Positions 40,530-47,200 of a stretch of 47,200 bases of DNA are shown one piece after another. The stretch is from Muribaculaceae bacterium. Its GTDB lineage: Bacteria; Bacteroidota; Bacteroidia; Bacteroidales; Muribaculaceae. The position numbers and the translations under genes were made by a program. Numbering within the stretch: the stretch's first letter is position 1; every line of letters starts with the position of its first letter. Under the pieces are notes generated by a model that saw only the letters and a program-made list of their open reading frames with translations, made no database searches and was not told where the DNA came from. The stretch is taken from positions 1 to 47,200 of the forward strand of contig VSPE01000018.1 of assembly GCA_009775225.1 (NCBI GenBank), written 5' to 3'.

Positions 40530-42139
40530 TGGCTCGGAAGCAGGCAGAAGAAGTCGTCTCGCCACGACGTGCCGCCGACACCGACAGCAGCTCCATAGAC
40601 TTTGCCAACCCTGAGTTCAGGCGTCTGACAGAGCTTGTGGAGCACACCAGCCAGTCGATATTTCTGACCGGCAAGGCAGGCACGGGCAAGTCGACATTCC
40701 TGCGCTACATCATAGACCATACCGACAAGAAATGCGCGGTACTGGCTCCCACCGGCATCGCAGCCGTAAATGTCGGGGGCCAGACCCTTCATTCTTTTTT
40801 TCATCTGCCACTGCAGCCGGTGCTGCCCGACGACCCCGAATTTCACAGTTCACGCCTGCGCGACAGGCTAAACCTTACGGGGCGTTCGCTCAAACTCTTC
40901 AAAGAAATAGAACTTATCGTAATCGATGAGATTTCGATGGTTCGGGCTGATGTGATTGACCTTATCGACCGCATACTGCGCACCTTCGGAGGCGGCGACA
41001 GGCGCAAGCCATTCGGAGGCAAACAGTTGCTCCTTGTAGGCGACGTGTTCCAACTCGAACCCGTGGTGACGCCGGAGAACAAGAGCATACTGCAAAAAGA
41101 GTACTGCTATCCTTTCTTCTTCAACGCCCGCGTATTCAAGACCTTCGGGCTGGTGTCGATAGAGCTGCGGAAAGCCTACAGACAACATCAGAAAGACTTC
41201 ATAGACATCCTTGACCGCTTCCGCGCGGGCGTGCCCTCGCACGGCGACATAGACTCTATCAACAGCCGCTGCAGGGGCACGGAAGAGCCCTCCGACGACG
41301 ATGCGGGCCGCTGCATCGTAATGACGCTGGCAGCACGTCGCGATGTGGTAAAACAAATAAACGACGTACATCTCGAACGTCTGAAAGGGCGCACTGTGGT
41401 GTACACGGGAGAGGTCAGCGGCGACTTCCCGCCATCGGCCTACCCTACCGACCTCAACCTCAGGCTAAAGAAAGGCGCTCAGGTAATATTCCTGCGCAAC
41501 GACGCCGAGAGGCGCTTCGTAAACGGCACACTCGGCATCGTATCGACCATAAAAGACGACTCCCTGAAGGTGAAACTCGAAAACGGCACAGAAATTGACG
41601 TAGAGCCTGCTATATGGGAAAACGTCACCTACCAATATGAAGCCAAGACAAAACGCGTGTCGACAAATGTGAAAGGCACCTTCACTCAGTTCCCGGTGAA
41701 ACCGGCATGGGCACTCACAATACACAAGAGCCAGGGCCTCACCTTCGACAATGTGATTATCGACCTTGGCCGCGGCGGAGCGTTCGCAGGCGGTCAGGTA
41801 TATGTGGCTCTGAGCCGATGTACCTCGCTCGAAGGCATACGGCTACGCACCTGCGTAGATGCCCGCGATGTGTTCGTGCACCCCGAGGTAATCCGCTTCA
41901 GCCGCAGCTTCAACGACATTCGCGCACACGAGGAGGCCTTGAGGGCTTCACAGGCCGAAAACCTTCTTACTTCGGCCGAAAAAGCCTACAACGAAGGCGA
42001 ATACCGCGAGGCCGTAGAATACTTCAACGAGGCCATACTCGCAAACCCGCAGCTCAACACACCCGGATTCCGCAGGCTCGTGGCAATGAGACTCGCAGGC
42101 ACAGCTATGCCTGGCAAACGCAAGAGAAAGAAAAAATAG
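40529..42139 (+). CDS. Pif1/RecD-like superfamily 1 helicase
   Basis: A 536-residue SF1B helicase (5'-3' in relatives). Walker A is GKAGTGKS (48-55), Walker B is VIDEISM (Asp133, Glu134), and GDVFQLEPV is motif III. Motifs near the C-terminal side include GAQVIFLRND, WALTIHKSQGLTFDNVIIDL and YVALSRCTSLEGIRL. After the motor come about 85 residues with one TPR-like helical pair (AEKAYNEGEYREAVEYFNEAI) and a basic end (KRKRKKK). Likely roles are unwinding G-quadruplexes, R-loops or stalled forks. The ATG overlaps the nitroreductase stop, so the helicase is translated from an oxidoreductase operon. Confidence 0.92.
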   Translation: MARKQAEEVVSPRRAADTDSSSIDFANPEFRRLTELVEHTSQSIFLTGKAGTGKSTFLRYIIDHTDKKCAVLAPTGIAAVNVGGQTLHSFFHLPLQPVLPDDPEFHSSRLRDRLNLTGRSLKLFKEIELIVIDEISMVRADVIDLIDRILRTFGGGDRRKPFGGKQLLLVGDVFQLEPVVTPENKSILQKEYCYPFFFNARVFKTFGLVSIELRKAYRQHQKDFIDILDRFRAGVPSHGDIDSINSRCRGTEEPSDDDAGRCIVMTLAARRDVVKQINDVHLERLKGRTVVYTGEVSGDFPPSAYPTDLNLRLKKGAQVIFLRNDAERRFVNGTLGIVSTIKDDSLKVKLENGTEIDVEPAIWENVTYQYEAKTKRVSTNVKGTFTQFPVKPAWALTIHKSQGLTFDNVIIDLGRGGAFAGGQVYVALSRCTSLEGIRLRTCVDARDVFVHPEVIRFSRSFNDIRAHEEALRASQAENLLTSAEKAYNEGEYREAVEYFNEAILANPQLNTPGFRRLVAMRLAGTAMPGKRKRKKK

Positions 42140-42226
42140 CGTCTTACAGGCAGCCATACACAGTGCCGCACGGCAACGAACTCTCGTCCGATACAGGTTG
42201 TTAATAAATAGATTAACAGCACCACA

Positions 42227-43930
42227 ATGGCCGATTGGTTTGTAACATTACTTCGAGACTACCCTCCTTTGGCTCTGTTCCTTACAATAGGAGCAGGCTT
42301 CCTTATAGGCCGCATCCGCATAGGCTCATTCAGCCTCGGGAGTGTCACGTCGGTGCTACTTGTCGGTATTCTGATAGGACAGGCCGACATCTCGGTCAGC
42401 GGCCCTATCAAGATGTTTTTCTTCATGCTCTTTTTATTCTCGATAGGCTACTCGGTAGGGCCGGACTTCTTCAAATCACTAAAGGGAAGCGGTGCCAAAC
42501 AGGCTCTTTTCGCAGTAACCCTAAGCGCCCTCTGCTTCGGCGCTACATTGCTCGTGGCGCACATCTTCGGCTACTCCAAGGGCGAGACCGTGGGACTCTT
42601 CTCCGGTTCGCAGACATGCTCGTCGCTCTTGGGTGTAGGCAGCGAAGCCATAGAGAAGTCGGGGATGCCGGCTTCGACAATCAGGCATGAGCTCGACATA
42701 ATACCTGTATGCTATGCCGTAACATATATCTTCGGCACTCTCGGCACGGTGATAATACTCGGCAACCTCGGGCCTCGCCTACTTGGCGGAATTGACAAGG
42801 TAAGGCTACAGACCGCAGCCCTCGAAGAAAGGCTGAACCAGACTTCGGGAAACGACGACCCGGCGCTCATTCAGGCCAAAAGAGATGTGGAGTACCGCAC
42901 CTATATGGTGAGCGGCAGCTTCTTCGATAGCCCGCGCTCCGCACGTGCGGTAGAGAAATACCTCGCCTGTCACGGGCTGGAGGTTTACATCGACCGTCTC
43001 CGCCACGACAACTGCATCTCCGTGCCGCGATACGACGATATGATAGCAGCCGGCGACAGTGTGGTAATATGCGGGCGCTCAGAGTTCATGGTGCGCATAG
43101 CGAACTTTATAGGCATGGAGGTGGACGACCGAGAACTGCAAAGCTACCATGTGGCACGCATACGTGTGCTGGTCGTGAAAGAAGGGTTCATCGGGCGGCG
43201 AATATCCGACCTTCGCAAAGATGAGTACATGCACGGGGTAGTGGTGCGCGATGCCACCCGTGCAGGCAAGCCTATTGAGTTCGACTACGATACGAGTTTC
43301 AGAAAAGGAGATGTGCTCACCATTGTAGGACGTGAGGAAATAATTGACTCAGCAGCCGCGCATATAGGGTACATCGACCGTCCTTCCGTGTCGAGTGACC
43401 TCGTATTTGTGGGCCTGTCGATATTTATAGGCGGTCTCTTCGGTGCCATTACCGTGTGGATAAACAGTATTCCGTTCAGTTTCGGTACCAGCGGAGGAGC
43501 TTTGCTGGCAGGCCTGCTCTTCGGTTGGCTTCGCTCACGCCGCCCTACATTCGGCCACATTCCGAAAGGTGCCGTATGGGTGATGAACAACCTCGGGCTG
43601 AACGTATTCATTGCCGTGATAGCCATAGAGTCGGCACCCACATTCGTATCGGGCATCAAGACCGTAGGGCCACTATTGTTTCTCGCCGGAGCACTCGCCA
43701 CCATGACTCCCGTGTTTGCAGGCTTGTGGCTGGGGCACAAAATATTCAAATTCAACCCGGCAATAACGCTTGGATGCTGCGCCGGAACCCGCACGTGCAC
43801 TGCTGCTCTCGGAGCCGTACAGACAGCCCTCGATAGCACCCTTCCGGCCATGGGCTACACCGTGACATATGCCGTAAGCAACATTATGCTAGTTATTTGG
43901 GGACTTCTGGCAGTGCTCCTCACACCGTAG
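42227..43930 (+). CDS. AspT/YidE-type transporter with RCK-C domains
   Basis: A 567-residue inner-membrane protein of the aspartate:alanine exchanger superfamily. About five to six membrane segments (1-185), a central soluble part with two TrkA_C-like domains (about 215-385; SVVICGRSEFMVRI and KGDVLTIVGREEII) and five to six more segments (about 395-567). The two membrane halves are similar to each other, with matching motifs SGSQTCSSLLGVGSEA and AGTRTCTAALGAVQTA. The substrate is probably an amino or dicarboxylic acid, but this cannot be read from sequence. The gap of 87 nt after the helicase gene shows no convincing promoter. Confidence 0.91.
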   Translation: MADWFVTLLRDYPPLALFLTIGAGFLIGRIRIGSFSLGSVTSVLLVGILIGQADISVSGPIKMFFFMLFLFSIGYSVGPDFFKSLKGSGAKQALFAVTLSALCFGATLLVAHIFGYSKGETVGLFSGSQTCSSLLGVGSEAIEKSGMPASTIRHELDIIPVCYAVTYIFGTLGTVIILGNLGPRLLGGIDKVRLQTAALEERLNQTSGNDDPALIQAKRDVEYRTYMVSGSFFDSPRSARAVEKYLACHGLEVYIDRLRHDNCISVPRYDDMIAAGDSVVICGRSEFMVRIANFIGMEVDDRELQSYHVARIRVLVVKEGFIGRRISDLRKDEYMHGVVVRDATRAGKPIEFDYDTSFRKGDVLTIVGREEIIDSAAAHIGYIDRPSVSSDLVFVGLSIFIGGLFGAITVWINSIPFSFGTSGGALLAGLLFGWLRSRRPTFGHIPKGAVWVMNNLGLNVFIAVIAIESAPTFVSGIKTVGPLLFLAGALATMTPVFAGLWLGHKIFKFNPAITLGCCAGTRTCTAALGAVQTALDSTLPAMGYTVTYAVSNIMLVIWGLLAVLLTP

Positions 43931-43931
43931 G

Positions 43932-43963
43932 CTTGTGTGTTGTGTAATATTTTGCTATTTTTA
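43932..43963 (+). promoter_or_regulatory. Possible promoter of the esterase gene
   Basis: CTTG (43932-43935), a 20-nt spacer and TATTTTTA (43956-43963), one mismatch from TAnnTTTG. The ATG follows 18 nt later. Confidence 0.4.
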
Positions 43964-43981
43964 CACACGAAAACCACCGAC

Positions 43982-44977
43982 ATGACTAAAACAGGCATCC
44001 TCACAGCACTATGCTGCGCACTGCACATTGCAGCCGGCGCACAAGACATGGCCCACGAAGCCGACTCTTTCCTTGCCGGACTGCCTTTCGGGCTACAGGC
44101 AGCGCAGGAACATGCCGTACGGCAGGCCATGAGCGGCGACAACACGCTGCTACAAGGCGTGAGAGCGGCACGCAACAACGCGACACCTCTGCCCGAGGGT
44201 GTAAACACAATCGACATCGACAACAAATACCGGCTCTATAGGCCAAGCGACACCGACGGAACATCCCTGCCCGTCCTAATATATCTGCATGGTGGCGGCT
44301 GGTGCTTCGGCAGCATCAACAGCTGCTCTAATTTCTGCTCTTCGCTCACCCTTAACTCAGGCGTTGCCGTGTTGGCTGTAGACTATCCTCTTGCGCCCGA
44401 GAACCCTTATCCCGCGGCCTTGGACAGCTGCGTGGATGCTGTGCGTTTCACAATAGAAAACACCGGTAGATACGCCCTCGACAGCAACGCAATTTCAGTG
44501 GGCGGCGACAGCGCAGGAGGCAACCTCGCTCTTGCCACGGCCTTGAAACTGGCTAAAGAGGCAGACAACGGACACTTCATCAAATCGCTCGTCCTGTTCT
44601 ACCCGGTAGTGAAAGCGTGGCCCGACGGAAGCCCGTCATGGCTTAAATACGGCACAGGCTACGGCCTCGACAGCGGAATAATGGACGCCTTCAACAAGGC
44701 ATATACAGGCTCAGCCAGTCCGACCGAAGCCCTCGTGTCGCCCTATTGCGCAGACAAAGCTTCGCTTGCGCTGCTACCTCCGACGCTGATTGTAAATGCC
44801 GGGCGCGACATTCTGTGCAGCCAGGGCGAGGATATGCACACGCGGCTACAGGAAGCTGGCGTAGAGTCTCGCCGAGATGTATTCGAAGGAGCCGTACACC
44901 TCTTCATCACAGTTCCCGGACAACCTTCAGCCTTCAACAAAGCCGTAAAGCTGGCAGGGGAATTTCTCAGACAGTAA
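43982..44977 (+). CDS. Secreted HSL-family esterase/lipase (alpha/beta hydrolase)
   Basis: A 331-residue exported hydrolase of the hormone-sensitive-lipase type. The signal peptide covers about 1-20 (ALHIAAGAQ). The oxyanion motif HGGGW is at 103-107, the nucleophile is Ser177 in GGDSAGGN, and the acid and base are probably the Asp of NAGRDILCS and the His of EGAVHLF. Typical substrates are short-chain acyl or acetyl esters, possibly on glycans (inference). The ATG at 43982 starts the signal peptide; the reading frame extends 15 codons upstream without a better start. A terminator follows. Confidence 0.9.
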   Translation: MTKTGILTALCCALHIAAGAQDMAHEADSFLAGLPFGLQAAQEHAVRQAMSGDNTLLQGVRAARNNATPLPEGVNTIDIDNKYRLYRPSDTDGTSLPVLIYLHGGGWCFGSINSCSNFCSSLTLNSGVAVLAVDYPLAPENPYPAALDSCVDAVRFTIENTGRYALDSNAISVGGDSAGGNLALATALKLAKEADNGHFIKSLVLFYPVVKAWPDGSPSWLKYGTGYGLDSGIMDAFNKAYTGSASPTEALVSPYCADKASLALLPPTLIVNAGRDILCSQGEDMHTRLQEAGVESRRDVFEGAVHLFITVPGQPSAFNKAVKLAGEFLRQ

Positions 44978-45034
44978 ATGAAGATGCCCTAAAGCCAGAG
45001 AGGGCCAGTGTATAATATTTGGCATCGGCCATAC

Positions 45035-45061
45035 GAAGCCAATTCTGGCTTCATGTTTTTT
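45035..45061 (+). terminator. Intrinsic terminator of the esterase gene
   Basis: GAAGCCA (45035-45041) pairs with TGGCTTC (45046-45052) over a 4-nt loop. ATG and six or more T follow. Confidence 0.8.
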
Positions 45062-45070
45062 ACGATAAAG

Positions 45071-45112
45071 CAAAAAATAAGGAGTGCAGCTCACACAGAG
45101 TCACACTCCTTA
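45071..45112 (-). terminator. Intrinsic terminator of dnaK
   Basis: TAAGGAGTG (45078-45086) pairs with CACTCCTTA (45104-45112). The A-run at 45072-45077 is the T-run on the minus strand. It lies 22 nt past the dnaK stop. Confidence 0.8.
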
Positions 45113-45134
45113 ATTATTATTGTTGTTCGTAGAT

Positions 45135-47033
45135 TTATTTCACTTCCTCAAAGTCTACATCTGTCACATGGTCGTCAGGGTTGGCGCCACCGTTGCCGGG
45201 GTTAGGAGCACCCTGCTGCGACTGAGCCTGCTGTGCCTGAGCATTGAGGATATCCTGCTGTACGGCACCGAAAGTAGTCTCGATTTCTTTGATAGCGGCA
45301 TCAATACCTGCGATGTCGGCATTCTTGTGAGCCTCTTTCAGCTTAGCTACAGCTGCTTCGATTGCGGCACGCTTGTCGGCGGGAATCTTGTCGCCGAACT
45401 CGCTGAGCTGCTTCTCGGTCTGGAAAGCGACTGCATCGGCCTGATTGAGTTTGTCGGCACGCTCTTTCTCACGGGCATCGGCATCAGCGTTTGCGGCAGC
45501 TTCATCCTTCATTCGCTTGATTTCGGCATCGGTAAGACCACTGGAAGCTTCAATGCGGATGCTCTGCTCCTTACCTGTAGCCTTATCCTTGGCGGAAACG
45601 TTGAGAATACCGTTGGCATCAATCTCGAATGTCACCTCAATCTGGGGGATGCCGCGAGGTGCGGGAGCAATACCGTCGAGGTGGAACTTGCCGAGCAGCT
45701 TATCGTCCTTAGCCATGGGGCGTTCGCCCTGAAGTACATTAATCTCAACCGAGGGCTGGTTGTCGGCTGCGGTAGAGAATGTTTCGCTCTTGCGTGTAGG
45801 AATGGTCGTGTTGGCCTCGATAAGCTTGGTCATAACGCCGCCGAGAGTCTCGATACCTACCGAAAGAGGCACAACGTCAAGAAGGAGGACATCTTTTACA
45901 TCGCCCGAAAGAACGCCACCCTGAATCGCAGCACCCACTGCTACCACTTCGTCGGGGTTAACACCCTTGGAAGGAGCTTTTCCGAAGAACTTCTCCACTA
46001 TCTGCTGAATCGCAGGGATACGGGTCGAACCACCTACGAGGATTACTTCGTCGATGTCGGAAGCCTTCATGCCGGCATCGCGTAGCGCGTCCTCGCAAGG
46101 CTTGATTGTTGCCTGAATAAGTTTGTCGGCGAGCTGCTCGAATTTAGCACGTGTCAGGGTCATCACAAGGTGCTTGGGAATACCGTTGACAGGCATGATG
46201 TAGGGGAGGTTGATTTCGGTGGAAGTAGCGCTCGAAAGCTCGATTTTTGCCTTCTCTGCAGCTTCCTTGAGGCGCTGGAGTGCCATAGGGTCTTGACGGA
46301 GGTCAACGCCTTCGTTCTTGAGGAACTCATCGGCCATCCAGTCTATGATTACGTGGTCGAAGTCATCACCGCCGAGGTGGGTATCGCCATTGGTCGATTT
46401 TACTTCGAATACACCGTCGCCAAGCTCAAGAATAGAAATATCGAAAGTACCGCCACCAAGGTCGAATACGGCAATCTTCTGGTCTTTGTTGGCCTTGTCG
46501 AGACCGTAAGCGAGGGCTGCTGCAGTAGGCTCGTTGACAATTCGGCGAACATTGAGACCGGCGATTTCACCGGCTTCCTTGGTAGCCTGACGCTGCGAGT
46601 CGTTGAAGTATGCAGGCACTGTAATCACGGCATCGGTCACAGTCTGACCAAGGTAATCTTCGGCAGTCTTCTTCATCTTCTGAAGAATCATAGCTGATAT
46701 TTCCTGAGGAGTATACTGACGGCCGTCGATGTCGATACGGGGAGTATTATTTACGTCCACTACCTTATAAGGTACGCGGTCGGTTTCATTCTTAATCTGG
46801 TCGTATGTCTCACCCATGAAGCGCTTAATAGAATATATAGTACGCTGAGGGTTGGTGATAGCCTGACGCTTGGCGGGGTCGCCCACCTTACGTTCGCCGT
46901 CACCGACAAAAGCCACTACCGAAGGAGTGGTGTTGCGACCTTCGCTATTGGGGATAACAACGGGATTGTTGCCTTCGAGTACAGCAACACAGGAATTGGT
47001 TGTTCCTAAGTCAATACCAATAATTTTTCCCAT
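45135..47033 (-). CDS. dnaK: Chaperone protein DnaK (Hsp70)
   Basis: ATP-driven chaperone that binds exposed hydrophobic segments. It has 632 residues. The N-terminal ATPase shows the phosphate-1 motif GIDLGTTNSCVAV, phosphate-2 FDLGGGTFDIS and the adenosine motif VGGSTRIPAIQ. The linker DVLLLDVVPLS leads to the substrate-binding domain (from about 390) and a helical lid. The end is Gln/Ala/Gly-rich and closes with DVDFEEVK. No grpE or dnaJ is adjacent. No CIRCE repeat is seen upstream; instead there is a sigma-54-like motif also found before clpC. Confidence 0.98.
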   Translation of the reverse strand: MGKIIGIDLGTTNSCVAVLEGNNPVVIPNSEGRNTTPSVVAFVGDGERKVGDPAKRQAITNPQRTIYSIKRFMGETYDQIKNETDRVPYKVVDVNNTPRIDIDGRQYTPQEISAMILQKMKKTAEDYLGQTVTDAVITVPAYFNDSQRQATKEAGEIAGLNVRRIVNEPTAAALAYGLDKANKDQKIAVFDLGGGTFDISILELGDGVFEVKSTNGDTHLGGDDFDHVIIDWMADEFLKNEGVDLRQDPMALQRLKEAAEKAKIELSSATSTEINLPYIMPVNGIPKHLVMTLTRAKFEQLADKLIQATIKPCEDALRDAGMKASDIDEVILVGGSTRIPAIQQIVEKFFGKAPSKGVNPDEVVAVGAAIQGGVLSGDVKDVLLLDVVPLSVGIETLGGVMTKLIEANTTIPTRKSETFSTAADNQPSVEINVLQGERPMAKDDKLLGKFHLDGIAPAPRGIPQIEVTFEIDANGILNVSAKDKATGKEQSIRIEASSGLTDAEIKRMKDEAAANADADAREKERADKLNQADAVAFQTEKQLSEFGDKIPADKRAAIEAAVAKLKEAHKNADIAGIDAAIKEIETTFGAVQQDILNAQAQQAQSQQGAPNPGNGGANPDDHVTDVDFEEVK

Positions 47034-47089
47034 GATTGTGAGTGTTTATATGTTGTTCTTAATTTAATTTTTGTTTTGTTAATGATAAA

Positions 47090-47105
47090 ACAAATCGCAT
47101 GCCAA
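47090..47105 (-). promoter_or_regulatory. Sigma-54-like -24/-12 motif of dnaK
   Basis: Minus strand TTGGCATG-CGAT-TTGT (47105-47090) differs from TTGGCACG-N4-TTGC at two positions, and GG is followed 10 nt later by GT in place of GC. Its first base is 72 nt from the ATG, against 73 nt for the clpC motif. No TAnnTTTG box was seen upstream of dnaK. Confidence 0.55.
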
Positions 47106-47116
47106 AAAGTTTTTTA

Positions 47117-47131
47117 CTGACAAAGTGGCAG
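47117..47131 (-). promoter_or_regulatory. Imperfect palindrome upstream of the dnaK promoter
   Basis: CTGACAAAGTGGCAG (plus strand) is a 15-bp palindrome with one mismatch pair, placed 11 bp upstream of the -24 element. It could be an activator or repressor site. No copy was seen upstream of clpC. The rest of the sequence to the window end is AT-rich with no further feature. Confidence 0.4.
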
Positions 47132-47200
47132 ACATACATCCCTACTCTATCATTATTATATAAGTAGTCACTATTGATTGAATTTGATTAGAGAATATTT

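Noticed and set aside
47034..47200. CIRCE or other HrcA/HspR-type operator before dnaK
   Set aside because: No TTAGCACTC-N9-GAGTGCTAA or similar inverted repeat is present; only the shorter CTGACAAAGTGGCAG palindrome was found.

Overview
The window looks like chromosome of a Bacteroidales gut bacterium, probably Muribaculaceae-like (family placement is inference). Two things support the order: promoters of the Bacteroidetes type (TTTG or CTTG, about 19-20 nt, then TAnnTTTG) stand in front of many genes, and the gene set is typical (DUF4290, DUF3332, a four-helix-bundle suffix-domain protein, Bacteroidetes-type PurM, many small lipoproteins). Coding DNA is GC-rich for the order and intergenic DNA is AT-rich. 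I count 41 protein genes and see no tRNA, rRNA, CRISPR array, insertion sequence, integrase or reverse transcriptase. No gene-free stretch exceeds 300 bases; the longest is 278 (10356-10633).

Layout. 1-6.5 kb (+): a secreted GH13 alpha-amylase with a VOC protein, a small membrane protein with an overlapping Xre regulator, then a lipoprotein-pepT-miaA group. 6.5-10.4 kb (-): gyrA followed by a secreted TPR protein. 10.4-17.4 kb (+): clpC-cca, then dCMP deaminase, S41 protease and 5-formyl-THF cyclo-ligase. 17.4-19.7 kb: a lone zinc-finger/Toprim/RecA-type primase-helicase protein, flanked on both sides by copies of a GGGAAGGAAG-type hairpin repeat. 19.8-21.9 kb: sodB (-), a four-helix-bundle protein (+) whose tail is built of 9-bp repeats, and an NlpC/P60 lipoprotein (+). 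21.9-32.6 kb (-): eleven tightly packed genes (DUF4290, rimM, a small acidic protein, OmpA-like, dnaB, coiled-coil membrane protein, mgtC-like, cation/proton antiporter, purM, MltF-like lytic transglycosylase, DUF3332), apparently read from one promoter. 32.8-38.7 kb: pfkA (-), an alpha/beta hydrolase (+), then ilvA, a C1 peptidase, a SPOR lipoprotein and a PHP-type phosphatase (-). 38.9-45 kb (+): META-domain lipoprotein, nitroreductase, Pif1/RecD-like helicase, AspT-type transporter, secreted esterase. 45.1-47 kb (-): dnaK.

Most of this is housekeeping: translation and tRNA maturation (miaA, cca, rimM), replication and topology (gyrA, dnaB), nucleotide and folate metabolism (dCMP deaminase, purM, cyclo-ligase), glycolysis (pfkA), envelope upkeep (S41, C40, MltF, OmpA, SPOR) and protein quality control (clpC, dnaK).

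The most interesting signals are three. clpC and dnaK, 36 kb apart, share a sigma-54-like -24/-12 motif at almost the same distance from the start codon (73 and 72 nt), and no good housekeeping promoter was seen for either. The primase-helicase gene has no mobilisation partners, is bracketed by direct copies of a hairpin repeat, and has a possible internal start between its two halves. The third is a G-rich/C-rich pair of 9-bp repeat tracts joining the four-helix-bundle gene to the NlpC/P60 gene.
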